From assembly GCA_030407005.1 (NCBI GenBank), contig JAUDYN010000007.1, forward strand, positions 1,178,001 through 1,242,000: a stretch of DNA of 64,000 nucleotides, written 5' to 3'. Position 1 is the first letter of the stretch; the number at the start of each line of letters is the position of its first letter. Made by a program: the position numbers and the translations under genes. Below the pieces are notes generated by a model. The model saw nothing but the letters and a program-made list of their open reading frames with translations. It had not been told where the DNA came from and made no database searches. Origin of the DNA: Desarmillaria ectypa (lineage: Eukaryota > Basidiomycota > Agaricomycetes > Agaricales > Physalacriaceae). This document shows, piece after piece, positions 23,044 through 34,741 of the stretch.

Positions 23044-25471
23044 TTAGATTATGCCATCTCGAACCTGCAAAAGCCATTAGTATTATGGATGAGTAAAAAG
23101 GGGATGTCCTGCACCTTTTGCATAAATCCCGACACGCGACCGATATCAACGACCTGGGCTTCACTTTCCACGGCAACGAGCAAACTATCAAGCATGTCCT
23201 CAACCTTGTCAACACCAATGCCTGTGCAAAGTGCAACAATTTTTCGGCACATAAACTCTTTTTCTGCGCTCGCGCCTCTTAACCCCTTCATTCGTTGCTC
23301 CATTATCTCCTCCATCTTCTCGTGCCACATTTTCAATCGCCTCAGTCTGATTAACGAGGCAACAGAGTCTCCAGCAGGCATGGGCGGATCCACGTCGATA
23401 GTGACGACCGGAGCCTGAGTTCCGGTCATCGTGGATGAAGGTCCTCTGTAGCGAAACGCTGGGGTCTTGTCCTCCACTCCTTCACTCTCGCCACCACGGC
23501 CCGTCCAGTCGAACTGTACCTCATCTTCAATGGCATGCTCTACATTCCGTACGCGCTGGGCGAGCATGTCTAGCTCTGCGCAACGACCCTGCCACATTTG
23601 TATTTGCTTTCGTTGTTCGCTCAGTTCACGTGTCGCAGCGCGTAGATGAGCTTGCGTTACATCTAACGCGTCCTGCTTGCTCTTTATCTCTGTCTGGAAC
23701 TCCGTAGACAACGATTGTATCATGTGGGTCATGTCCGCAATAACGTCTTGAGACTTCTGCACTGGTACGGGAGGTATGGATCGAAGCGTCGCAAGGATGT
23801 CTTCCGGTTTGGGTCCTCCACTCAGCTCCTGCAAAGGATGAGCAAATAAACCAAGCACGATGAAGGATATTACCTCGCTTTCGACGCCGAAATCACCCGG
23901 CTTAAGGCCCAACTTATTCATCAACATCTTGTTCGCGCCGACGTCGACGAGCGTGCGAACCAACGTCCTACTGCCCACTCGGGCCGCAATGTTGAGGGCT
24001 GTATCGCCGTGTTCGTCCTGTAAATCTACAATCTTGGCAAAATCGCCTCCATCTTCCTTGGCAATCCATAAAAATATCTGATCCAAGTAATACCGCGCTA
24101 CCACCGCACGGCCCTTTACACCAGCTAGCGCGACGATGTGATGAAGAACGCTCTTTCGGGATGTGTCCAAAGTCATGATAGATTGTGAGAGTCCATAAGA
24201 AAGTAACTGTGGAAGAGATTGTGCATCATACGAATGTGTGGAAAGGATTGTTCTTATCAACGGAGTCTCTCCGAGATGATTGCCGCGATGCACGTCTGCA
24301 CCAGATGATAGAAGTGCTTGAACAGTAGAAAGGCGCGACAATGCACATGCAAGATGTAGGGCAGAATGGCCTTGGTCATCGAGAATAGTATCGACTTCGA
24401 TTGAATTAGAACCAGGTATGGGGGCAATGTCACTTAATAGAGTCATAACGGGAGCTGGGGCATCAGATTGGCATATCGAGGCAACAACGGCAGCACGACG
24501 CGTGTCTTTCAGTGGTATGGAAGGATCGATGTTTCGCGGAATGGATGGTTTGGTGGCGAGACGGACCAGCCGTTTATCTGGGGCAGGTGCAGGAGGTGTG
24601 GGATCTTTTCGAGCGCGTTTAGTTGGTGACGGTCCATCTTCGGTAGATGCTTGAGGTTCTGGAGCACTTGCCTCTGTATGTGTATCCTCCGAACGATTCC
24701 TTTTCAGCGGCTGTGACGATGGCGGGGGCGTTTGTGAGAACGGAGATTGTGAGAAGGTATTGGGCGATTTGTAGCCCGGTCTTGCTGCAGAAACAGCGGA
24801 CGTTGAAGGTGTGAAGAGTCCTTGGGCGCGACCTTGATTGAGCAGTCGAAGAGCAGAGCCTGGCATTATCGGAGGCGGAGCAAGCGCGGACGGCATCCCT
24901 GCCATATAGTTGTTCGTTGCCGTATTGGACGGTATTGACGAGTACGATGACGATGCAGAGAGCGGTCTAGGCGATACGGAATTGATATTAGGAGTCGACA
25001 CTGGAAGAGCGGCAAGAGAATTGGTGCTGGGTGTGAAATCGAACAAGGGCGCTAGCAAGGGGGCAACGCCGTATTGCAGAGCGATATCCCGACCTCTTTC
25101 AAGTGGAATCCTAGATGGATAATAATCAGGGAAAAGACGGTCAACGACAGACGATACGTACCAGGTGCCTTGGTATTTTCCATACCCACCCTGGACGATT
25201 TCGTGTTTTCCTGGAAGGATCTCTTTTTCAAGGATCTTCGTCCGCCGTCCTTTGTCAACGCCTGCTACCTTGAGGATCTGGGTCGCGTTCACGAACGAGT
25301 CGCCGCGTCTGCGCATGACAGCAATCCCTCTGATCATGCACTCATATACCTGTGCCTAATTAGCCCGTGCCCATAGACAACACAAGAAAAGCGTACCTGA
25401 ACCGACGAGTAGACCGCATTATAGATTTTCACGGGCGGCTGGTTGGGGGCTTGTCGACCCGACTGCATCAT
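23044..25471 (-). CDS. MBP1: APSES transcription factor with ankyrin repeats, MBP1/SWI4-like
   Basis: DNA-binding subunit of an MBF/SBF-type complex controlling G1/S transcription. Exons 25471-25397, 25349-25162, 25110-23874, 23828-23115 and 23064-23044 give 744 residues. The APSES domain (about 12-100) reads PVKIYNAVYSSVQVYEC, then [20 protein letters not shown], then GGYGKYQGTWIPLERGRD. A Ser/Pro-rich linker with a basic NLS-like segment (PTKRARK) follows. Ankyrin repeats lie at about 325-490 (GHSALHLACALSRLSTVQALL; HGDTALNIAARVGSRTLVRTL). A coiled coil (about 560-620) fits pairing with a SWI6-like partner. The 51-nt intron inside the domain stays open, so an uncut frame is misleading. The final 21-nt exon gives the ending VRDGII. 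It shares a 151-bp promoter with RFC3. Confidence 0.9.
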
Positions 25472-25622
25472 CGACGGTGTTGTCTGCAAGGTGCCACTTG
25501 GGGCGCGACACGCGAGGTTGGGAGTAAATTAAATAAATAAATAACTGCGTGGGAAAGTCAAGTTCACTTACGCTTTCGCGTCGACGCGTTCTCTTTCCAC
25601 ACAACCGCCCATCTCTCCAGCA
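25472..25622. promoter_or_regulatory. Bidirectional promoter MBP1-like / RFC3 with MCB- and SCB-like sites
   Basis: 151 bp between the two start codons. It contains an exact MCB core ACGCGT at 25584-25589 and an SCB-like TTTCGCG (reverse of CGCGAAA) at 25574-25580, only 3 nt apart. Another CG-rich pair (gcgcgacacgcgag) lies near 25502-25516, then an A/T-rich run. MCB and SCB are the known targets of MBP1/SWI4 proteins in yeasts. That they act here is inferred. Confidence 0.55.
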
Positions 25623-26984
25623 ATGGCTCTTTATTACGAGGATACCGAAATGGCGGATGTTAATGCCATACCTACCTCTGCAAAGGGCAAGGGCAAGGCT
25701 GTCGACAGCGACTCCCGGCCCTATGACGATGAAAACCTGCCATGGTGAGCAGCACTCATGGGCAGCAGTGGCAGTTCTCATGCAGTAGCATTTAGGGTGG
25801 AAAAGTACCGCCCGGTCACTTTGAATGATGTTGTATCGCACAAGGACATAACCAACACTAGTACGCAGTTTCGACATCCATGGTGCAATTTCCCTGACCC
25901 CCATCGCAGTCGAAAAATTCATCGAAAAGAACCGTCTACCTCATCTTTTGTTCTATGGACCCCCTGGCACTGGCAAGACCTCAACTATACTAGCGGTCGC
26001 GCGTCGTATATACGGGTCGGACTATCGAAAGCAAATCCTGGAGGTAAGCTGTACCACCATGTGTCCAGCCAACTCGTCAGTTATTCGTGTAGCTCAACGC
26101 GTCAGATGAACGCGGTATCGATGTCGTTCGTGAGCAGATCAAGCAGTTCGCAGAGACGCGTACTCTGTTCTCTAAGGGCTACAAACTCATTATCCTTGAC
26201 GAGGCGGATATGATGACCCAAGCAGCCCAAGCAGCTCTGCGTCGAGTAATTGAACAGTACACCAAGAACGTCCGCTTCTGCATCATTTGCAACTATGTCA
26301 ACAAGATTGCGCCAGCTATACAGAGTCGTTGCACTCGTTTTCGATTTTCACCTCTTCCTATAGACCAGGTGGAGAAGAGATTGATGACAGTTGTGGAGGC
26401 TGAGAAGTGTGTACTGCTCTTCGCGCAATTCCGGTTTTCTGATGCCTTTCTAGAGTTCATCTTACAGATGAGGGCAAGAAGGCTCTGCTAAAGCTTTCGA
26501 AGGGTGACATGCGTCGGGCACTCAATGTTTTACAGGCGTGTCATGCTGCCTATGATATTATCGGGGAAACCGAAATCTACAACTGTACTGGGAGTCCACA
26601 CCCCGCTGATGTCGAAACCATTGTGAAATCTATGCTTTCCGATGAGTTCACAACTTCTCATCAAAGTTCGTATCGAGACTTTTGTCTTGCAAATTCTAAC
26701 TGATAGTTACTAGTGATTTCTGCGATGAAAACTGAGCGAGGATTGGCGTTGCAGGACCTTATTACCGGAGCTTACGAGTTCATTGAAGGCATTGATCTGA
26801 AGCCAGCTGCTCGTATCTATCTCCTTGATCATCTCGCAACGACAGAGTACGTTCAACTGTGAATATCGCATCCATGTGCTGACCGGCCTGTAGACATCGC
26901 TTGTCCACTGGTGGTAGCGAAAAGATACAACTGACGGCGCTCCTCAGTGCTTTCAAGAATGCGGTGGAGCTGTCGGCCAAGTAA
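25623..26984 (+). CDS. RFC3: Replication factor C subunit 3 (clamp loader, human RFC5 type)
   Basis: AAA+ ATPase subunit that loads PCNA at primer-template junctions, in the nucleus. Exons 25623-25744, 25796-25860, 25910-26043, 26093-26406, 26454-26665, 26714-26846 and 26894-26984 give 356 residues. Walker A is [14 protein letters not shown], Walker B is [11 protein letters not shown] (the DEAD-like box), and the SRC arginine-finger motif is present as [26 protein letters not shown] and [11 protein letters not shown] are further RFC boxes. The N-terminus carries an acidic leader before ENLPWVEKYRP. It is divergent from the MBP1-like gene, which fits G1/S co-regulation, and converges on EMC5 with 59 bp between stops. 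Confidence 0.96.
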
Positions 26985-27043
26985 TACTGCGTGCTTATTA
27001 TTCCTCTAAATACTTTTATCATGCAATAAAGATGCGGCTAGTG

Positions 27044-27547
27044 CTATGACAGTATATTCTTTCCGCGATTTACATAGCTGGCAAAACTTGGTCTGGCATC
27101 CATTTCATCGATTGACCTGTCCGAGATTACAGGCATTGTAAAGAGGAGGACTGATACTGCTTACCGTTTGCCCATTTCGCTTGCCCACGTTATCTCTTTC
27201 AAAGGCGGGGCGTTGAGGGACGCCCCCAGAATTCCGAGTGCCAATGCCACGAACGCCTCAATTACAATCTAGGCCACAGCTGAGCAAAAGCAGGGCCCAA
27301 GAAGGAATGGTACTCACGTCCTGCGGTAGCTGCCCTTCGGGTCTTTCCAAGGCTTTCAGATGTGAAAGGTCTGCCAACGTGTTACGAGGAACGCTGAAGT
27401 ATGTTGAACTGGCTCACGTTCATACGTAGAAAATGCAGCTATAACTGGGACGTCAGGAAATGTATATTACAACCATACAGCATTGATATTACCGTGAAAA
27501 ATGGCTATCGTAGCGATGAGAAGGAACGTGCGGCCAAGGACTGACAT
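27044..27547 (-). CDS. EMC5: ER membrane protein complex subunit 5 (MMGT1 family)
   Basis: Small ER membrane protein of the EMC, which inserts tail-anchored and multipass proteins. Exons 27547-27493, 27438-27418 (21 nt), 27370-27318, 27268-27165 and 27116-27044 join to 101 residues. The protein starts MSVLGRTFLLIATIAIFHAA (first membrane segment), followed by STYEHLSHLK and PEGQLPQD, a second membrane segment AFVALALGILGAS and the highly conserved LNAPPLKEITWASEM. The tail is RSIDEMDARPSFASYVNRG. Because every exon is short, the gene is invisible to a simple open-frame search. Its start is only 35 bp from that of ZW10 on the other strand. Confidence 0.93.
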
Positions 27548-27582
27548 GATGGCAAAAAGCAAGGGACACGTGCAACGCGTCA
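27548..27582. promoter_or_regulatory. 35-bp divergent gap EMC5 / ZW10 with E-box and MCB-like hexamers
   Basis: Only 35 bp separate the two start codons. The gap holds a palindromic CACGTG (about 27567-27572) and an ACGCGT (27575-27580) immediately before the ZW10 ATG. Either 5' UTRs overlap, or the ZW10 start is the next in-frame ATG at 27592. Confidence 0.45.
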
Positions 27583-30569
27583 ATGGCCACCATGGCCTTT
27601 CCCATTCCCTCCCATCTCCCTCGGCGGGCCCCGCCGCAGGATGTCTCGTCGAGCATTCTCAACCAAATTGACGCCGCGACAAATGGGTCACTGAATGCAG
27701 CGCTGGCGTCGTCGTGGATCCAAGAACTCAACGACACTATATACGCTACCAAGGTCACTCAATATTCTTCAAGGCATACATATCTGTCACTCATTCGCCT
27801 CCGCAGAAACGGATACATGAACGGATACATGAAGACTTGCCCCAGTTTGAACAGCAGCTGGCGTCAACCAAGTCTGTGCAGACACGTTTGCAGTCTTTAA
27901 CCAGCGAAGTCGACGATCTCTCTGACAAGTTGTCACGGCCAGAGGTAAACAGTCACTATTTCTGTGATTTCGTTGTTGACCTATTTCACTAGACAGGCTT
28001 GATACCGATGTTAATGCACTCTCTTACGGAACATGCAACCTTGACGCAAGAGAACGCGGATGCAAATGTGCTTCACGACTGCCTGTCTCATTTACTGCGA
28101 TGTCGAACGGAACTCGAATATTTGGACAGCCTGGTGAATGCCGGAAAGCTTCCAGATCTTGTGGCCGCTTGCAAGGAAATAGAGGTATTACTTAACGATG
28201 TTCCTCTGCCGTTGGTGCACAGTGATGCTCTTGTCGACCTCAAGGTGCGCTCCATTACTTTAATGTCCAATTTATGGTTCTTATTGGATGTAGAACAAAT
28301 TTCGTTCTATCAAAGCTCGTACTGAAGACCAACTGAGTGAGGCGTATACAAGAATCATATCCGTGTCTCCAGAGTCCTTGATTGTCCGGCCTTCTGTGCA
28401 AGTCCGGCAGGCGGAGACAATACTGGGACTTTCAAACGTGCTATCATCTCTGTCTGAACAGGCCTTGGTGAATCACCTTAACATTCTACGACGCGACCTC
28501 ATGACAAATTACGTGGACCGCATACTCCAAGCAGACATCTCTATCACCATATCATCGGACGAAATATCTTGCGTGGATTCTTCCGGAGATAACAAAATTG
28601 ACACTCTGTCGAATGTCTTTTCCTTCCTTTCCACCCACCTCCTCCCCTCCCTCCCTCAATCCCAACAGGTTCAATTTCCCCGATCGCTGTGCAAACCAGT
28701 GAGTCTCAGCGTTCTCAACAATCTCCTGATACCCGCCTTGCCATCTTCCTTCAAACAACTTCCTCCCTTCCTTGATCTCGTTCGTCACGCCGTTGAATTT
28801 GAAGATAAATTCGTCATATGCATTCTCGGAGGTGATCAACACGACAATTCAATACACAAGTGGGCGGACGGTGTAGCTGGACACTACGAGCGGCAAAGAA
28901 GACTTCAGGTTTTGGACGCAGCAAGAACTCTCATCATGTCACCGTGCAATAAACACGACGTTCTCACTGTGGAAGTCGAATTACAAACAGCAAGCCGCCA
29001 GCCTACTGTTGTTCCCGTACAAGCAGATGATAACCCCCCTGCTGACGATGAAGACGCGTGGGGATTTGACAACCGAAAAGAAGAGGCACAAGTAGGTGAA
29101 GTCGAGGGTTTGGAATCCAACGGAAATGGCTGGGAGTTTGATGATGAAATTGACATGGAGTCAGATGAGGGGACGCGACAAAATGGTGACAATGAGGATG
29201 CTCCTGGAGACGCTTGGGGTTGGAATGATGAAGACCAGTCTTCCGAGGACGTCTCTGAAGAGACGGCTTGGGATGATCCTTGGGGCGATATACCTGCGGA
29301 TGATCCTGCCCCTCCTGTTCCTTCTATAACGTCCCACGAAGCTACGGACGCATTGGCAAAAGCGGCGAATAAAGGCAAAACAAATGTCAACGGAAACACT
29401 CCTACGAACCCTCAGCAAACAGCAGCACACACCGTTTCCCACAAACCACCGGAAAAGCGGCCGCCCAAGCTCACTTTGACGGAGACCTACTTAGTTTCGG
29501 GACAGGTGATGGAGATACTCAAGATTGTTGAGGATGTCCTTAATGAGGGGGCAGAGTTGGCCGCTTCTAATATTTTCCCGTCCTTCAAGTTGCCCATGGG
29601 AAACCTGCTACTGCAAACGGCGCCATCGGTCGTGGATCTATACAAAGCATTGCATCCTGTGGTGTTCAGTGGAGAACTGAAGACTGCATTGGATGCTCCC
29701 CTGCGTTTTTCGAATGACTGTCTGTATCTCAGTCAAGAGCTAGAGCGAATTGACGCGGGCGCCGCCAAAGATCGAATGCAAGAGTCGCAGCATCGTTTGG
29801 AGATTCTGGGTAATAGTTGGCTAGATGATACCATCGTAAGCCACCAGTCACAATTTTTGGGGCTGTTATCCTTGACAGATTGGTTCATCTATGTAGGAGC
29901 AGCACAGACAGTCGGTTGATAAGGTCGTTAGGGATTGTGCTCTAGGGTTCACGTTCACAGGAGACCAGGACCGCTATGACGAGTGTGAAGCGGCCCTCAA
30001 CAAAGTTTTGCAAGACATCAAGCGGCTCGCGCAACGTTGGAAGGGGATCCTCACGAAGAGTAAATATTACGTGGCCATTGGTTCAGTAACAGAGGCGGCG
30101 TTGTCAAGGGTCTTAGAGGACATTCTCGCCTTGCCTGATATCCCAGAAGTAGAGTCGAGACGATTAGCGGAGCTATGCCGCATTCTCCATGCCCTTGAAG
30201 GACTGTTTGTCGAGAATCCGGAACAGGTACGTCTCTGTCGTGCCTACGTTCTTAGCTGTCGTGTTACTAAATGTTTACTAGCCATCTTTCGTGGTAGCGT
30301 ATGCGCCGTCATGGTTGAAGTACTCTTATCTATCAGAGCTTTTGGTCAGTGCATTTTTTTGCGTAGAATACCGAATACCATCATGCTGATTTCTTGGACA
30401 GGAAGCATCCATGGCGGATATAACATATTTATTTGAAGAAGGGGCTTTGGTGGACTTTGAGGTTGATGAACTCGTGAGACTCGTTCGCGCTCTATTTGCA
30501 GACACAAATCTACGGACTATCACGATCAATAAGTTGTTGCAAGGACATCCCAACAGATCCGATCCATGA
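27583..30569 (+). CDS. ZW10: ZW10/DSL1 family tethering protein
   Basis: Homologue of centromere/kinetochore protein ZW10, which in fungi acts mainly in the ER tethering (Dsl1/NRZ) complex for Golgi-to-ER vesicles. Exons 27583-27753, 27807-27944, 27993-28244, 28294-29835, 29897-30226, 30282-30344 and 30402-30569 give 887 residues. The N-terminal 200 residues are coiled-coil-like. A central acidic linker (about 420-560) is rich in Asp/Glu with repeated Trp motifs such as DAWGWNDED and TAWDDPWGDIP. The C-terminal region has LTLTETYLVSGQVMEIL, a conserved ZW10 segment, and ends LVRALFADTNLRTITINKLL. The stop is 40 bp from the RED/IK stop on the other strand, so the 3' UTRs probably overlap. Confidence 0.85.
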
Positions 30570-30609
30570 TGGACCTGTATTAAGTATATAGCAGGCTATT
30601 CAAATGCTC

Positions 30610-32121
30610 CTATGACTTTCCAGCAGCCTTCTTGTCTTGATATGATTTTAACCTGCAATGATACACGTCAGATAGGTTACAGCGTGCAAGAGACAATGAC
30701 CCGACTTTTTGTAATCCCGGTCAGCCTTTGCCTCTGCATTTAGCTTCTTCGATTCACCGGCTGCGTCTTTTGCGCCTTTGTTCTTTTCCTTCCGTTTCCG
30801 CCTTTTCTCGACGGAGTCGGCAGTCTGATCCATTAACAAAAAGTCCTTGATGGAAGGGAGAGAGGAGCTCTCGAGAGGCACTAGTCGTACTGGGCGATGG
30901 TTATTGTCTTCCTCCTCCTCATCTTCGTCAGGGATGGAGGGGAGTGGAATTGAGGCAGGTACAGGAACCACATCCAGAGGTGACTTGGATTGAGAAGCGA
31001 CCGGGGGTGGTAGATCATCATTAAACCAACCGCCAGGCCTGCTTAGTGGTTCGTCGTCTGGAGGTGAAGTGTCGTCTTTGAGGGGGGACGTATCGTTATC
31101 GGAGTCGTCATCACCGACATCCAAACCCTCATATTCGCCAGCACCCTCAAAGATATCAAAATCTTGTGGGAGCTCAAGTTCCCGTTCCGGTTCTGGTTTG
31201 AGTGCAGGCAGTAGAATGGGGGAGTCCTTGGGAGGCTTCGAAGGTGCGGTTTGTGATTCGTCTTCTGTTTTCTCCGTCAGCTCGACTTTCTGCTTCTTCT
31301 TTTTGTCCCCATCCCCGTCCTTCTTCACCTTTTTCTTCTTTTTGACTTCAGCATCGCCCTGGTTTATTGGTTTGAACCCGATTGGTTTGAACTTGTTACT
31401 TGGTAACGGCCCGTCCGTTGTGGCTGGAGGCTGCTGCGAATCGCCCGTTTTTGATCGTTTAGCCTTCAATTCGCGAACGATGTCCTCCCGAGTGCGCTTC
31501 TTGGGCACTGTAGCCTCTGGGATCTCTCCGAAGAAGGCCTTCTCAAGTGTATCGTCATCTACTGAAGCCGCGGCTACTTTCATCTTGTTTTGTTCAAGCA
31601 ATGCCACGTCAAGCCCCTTGACGAGAATGGTGTGTTCGCTATCTCCGCCGAGGTAGCCGCGTTGCGCGTCGACCTGGTCGATGTGAGTGCGTCTGAATGG
31701 AACAGCCAACCGGAGGACCTCACAACATCTTTACCCTGGTCAGCAGTACGTTTATTGAAGTCCTCTAGGATAGCTTCAACCTGTACTTTGTGAGAGATTG
31801 ACTGTGATATTGCGACGCCACTCACCTGTGCATAGTCGTTCCCTCCGCCGACTCTCCGCTCCGCTGCTCGGTCCCGATATTTTGCCTCCTTCTTTACTTT
31901 CCGCGGCTTAAATGCAGGCTCGGATGAACTGATGGTCTTGGCCCTAGCGAATATACGTGAGAACCCACAGTGTGGTCCCCGTGCCCGACGTACTGTTTTA
32001 CTCCAGGTCTTGATGATGGCACAGCCCTGGATGATGAGCTCTGCAAGAGTTGTCGAAACGAGTCCTAGGGTGCTTCAACATGCCGTGAAAGTAGAAAAGA
32101 CGAAAGAAATACCTGGTTCAT
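30610..32121 (-). CDS. IK: RED/IK family spliceosomal protein
   Basis: Homologue of RED (IK), a spliceosome B-complex factor that works with SMU1. Exons 32121-32113 (9 nt: ATG plus two codons), 32040-31994, 31943-31826, 31780-31727, 31673-30706 and 30652-30610 give 412 residues. The RED N-terminal core is clear: KPRKVKKEAKYRDRAAERR, NDYAQVEAILEDFNKR, then GGDSEHTILVKGLDVALLEQ. The rest is charged and low-complexity, with Lys-rich (KKKKKVKK) and acidic blocks, and the tail reads DRDYKKLKSYQDKKAAGKS. The RE/RD repeat seen in animal RED is not obvious. The very short first exon is supported by family-like continuation. Its start is 174 bp from the sterol acyltransferase start. Confidence 0.85.
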
Positions 32122-32295
32122 AGCGGTTGAGAAATCGAAGCGGGCCGGAGTTAAATCTGGACCCAGGAGTGTAGCTAAGCAAATCACGCTGATGACGTAT
32201 GGCGCTTATAATTCCCCTCGCTGTCATCAACTATATTCATTCCGATATATAAGCTCGGCTCCTGGTCTTTCATTTTCTTTTTGCTTCCAACTTTC

Positions 32296-34505
32296 ATGAT
32301 GCCCTTAGATTTCATCTCAAAAGCCCCGGTAACATCACGGACAGCGAGCGGAGGATTCGAGACCCAGGATGGTACACTCTACGTTTCCAAACCCTTTCGC
32401 TCCAGGACGTCTAAGAAACTGAGGGCCCTAATCACCTTTGCTCCCAGAAATTCCCACTTCGACACAAATAATGAGTTGTCTGGTAACAACGAATTCCGCG
32501 TACGTGCTATGTTTCACCGCAGAATCTATCTAATTTGTGACCAGGGATTCTTTTCCTTGTTTTGGATATCTATATTCATCTTCATGGTCAGGACATATAT
32601 AAACAGTTATGAATCTAATGGCGCACCCCTCAATTTTCGATTCGCCACTCTCCTCTCCAAGGATGCTATCACCCTAGCGCTGAGCGACGCGGCCCTGGTC
32701 GGAAGCACTACTATCTGTGTCCCCTTCGCGAAAGCCATCAGCAAGGGTTGGATTCGATATTACTGGACGGGAGTTTTTATTCAACATACTATCCAAACGT
32801 TCATTCTTTTCACTGCTGTGACGTGGACTTTCAACCGGTGCGTACCTCGCTCCCGGTCTACTGATATCAACCCTCTAATTTATATCATTGTATAGCCAAT
32901 GGCCATGGGTTCAGTCTGGATTCTTGACTCTACACTCTCTTGTGCGTACGCATATTTCTTGCTCTCAAGCACTCTCCGACTTAACATTCCCCTATCCAGG
33001 TTATGATCATGAAGATGCATTCCTATATGTCAGTGAACGGGTACCTGCAATACATCACCGAACAATCCCAAGTCATACTCGATCAGCTACGACAAGCCAC
33101 TGGCCATGTTGGTGGCTGGGAGAAGGCCCTTGCAGACGCCACTGCCCGTCGAACAGAAGCAGACTCTCCAAGTGTGACCTGCTCGGATACCGATACGTCC
33201 ATATCTTCCCCGGTTGGGACACCGCCTGTTCCTATAGGGATGCAAGGTTCCTATGTTGACGCAAATGCGGCGGCTGTGATTCGAAGGCGTCTAGTCGCAG
33301 CGACCGCGGAGAATGTGAAGCAGAAGATGGCTGCCGAGGTCATTCCATCCGCGTTTGATTCTCATCCACTCATCGATCACCCAAACGAGTATATCTCGGA
33401 TCTCGCAAAGGAATATTCCGAACTTCAAGGGGAACTCAGAAGCCCTGGGCCGGAATACCTTGTCTGGCCCAATAACATCACATTCAAAAACTTTGCCGTG
33501 TATCAATTGATCCCTACTTTGGTATATGAATTGGAGTATCCGAGAACAGACAGGTTATACCAGCTCTCTATAGACAATCACCAGTTTCTGACGCGTGTTG
33601 CAGGATTCGGCCATTATATATCTTCGAGAAAACGGTACCTCTCTACGTCACCATGCAATACTTGTGCTGATAATTACGCGTATAGACAGCAACATTTGGC
33701 ACCTTCGCCCTCCTATACTCAGTCACCGAGACTTTCATCCTACCGAGGACCGAAATCACCGGATCTTTCTTTCGGTCGTTGCTTGACCTTTCTTTGCCAT
33801 TTATGCTGGCTTATCTCCTGCTTTTCTATATCATTTTCGGTCAGTGATCAATATCCGAATAGAGCTGCGGGCTTACTTTCTACAGAATGTATATGTAATG
33901 CTTTTGCCGAGCTTTCGTAGTAAGTCTTGAAAAGGTGCTATGAATCGTGTTCTTATATTGACCCTAGTTTCGCTGACCGACGATTCTACGATGATTGGGT
34001 ATGTCGTCTTCTTCGGGAATGTCAATCGTCGCTGATCCCTCTTTCACGTAGTGAGCGCTAATTTGACAGGACAAGACCAGATCTTACGCAGATCTCTGCT
34101 CCACAGGTGGAATTCCACGTCGTGGGACGAGTTTTCTCGGAAATGGAACAAGCCAGTGCACATGTTCCTTTTGCGACATGTCTACGCGTCAACTATGGCC
34201 AGCTATAAGCTGTCTAGATCGTCTGCTATGTTCATCACCTTTTTTCTGAGTGCATGCGTACACGAACTCGTCATGGTCATCGTCACGCAGAAAATAAGGT
34301 ATCATTTCTTTTGGCTGTGGCTTACCTACGGACTAATGCTCGTCCCAGGATGTACCTATTCCTCCTGCAGCTCATACAAATACCCCTCATTGCGATGAGC
34401 CGAATGCCTATCATCAAGCAGAACCAGATGCTTGGAAATGTTGTCTTTTGGATTGGCCTTTATGCTGGTTTCCCACTTCTCTGTGTCGCTTATGTAGCGT
34501 ACTGA
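32296..34505 (+). CDS. ARE2: Sterol O-acyltransferase (ACAT/ARE family, MBOAT)
   Basis: ER membrane enzyme that makes sterol esters from sterol and acyl-CoA for storage in lipid droplets. Exons 32296-32499, 32545-32837, 32896-32941, 33000-33553, 33604-33634, 33686-33839, 33886-33919, 33968-33997, 34107-34298 and 34349-34505 give 564 residues. A long hydrophilic N-terminus precedes several membrane spans. The MBOAT hallmark RFYDDWWNSTSW lies at about 443-455, and the predicted catalytic histidine is H501 in SACVHELVM. The stretch 33998-34106 between the two Trp codons of the hallmark cannot be removed as one GT...AG intron without a frameshift. It resolves exactly as a nested double intron. 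Numbering among ARE1/ARE2 types is not implied by the symbol. Confidence 0.92.
33998..34106 (+). other. Candidate [D1,2] stwintron (intron nested in an intron donor)
   Basis: An internal intron at 33999-34051 (53 nt, gtatgt...gtag) appears to sit between the first and second base of an outer donor. After its removal, G33998 meets TGAGC at 34052 and makes a new gtgagc donor. The outer intron (G33998 plus 34052-34106, 56 nt) then ends in ccacag. Only this two-step splice keeps the invariant Trp-Trp in frame. Direct removal of 33999-34106 leaves one extra base. Confidence 0.7.
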
Positions 34506-34741
34506 TTAATGTATAATTTCTAATCTACTATTGATGCCCCATTTATATCATCTGTGTTTTCTTCCTCAGATTTGAGGCTGTATATACTGGATATAATCAA
34601 ACCCACACACACATATATAATATACATAGATTACAGTTGCTAGTGATTACATCACCGCGTCTAGTCCTGACAATCTATAACGGTATACGACTTCTACGAT
34701 AAGCGAGACGACATATGCCTAACTAATACACGGTAAAATTG

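Noticed and set aside
31069..31656. Plus-strand open frame of 195 codons
   Set aside because: Antisense shadow of the charged low-complexity exon 5 of RED/IK.
16894..34505. ERG4 and ARE read as a sterol gene cluster
   Set aside because: They are 15 kb apart with unrelated genes between, and each is single; chance proximity is the simpler view.
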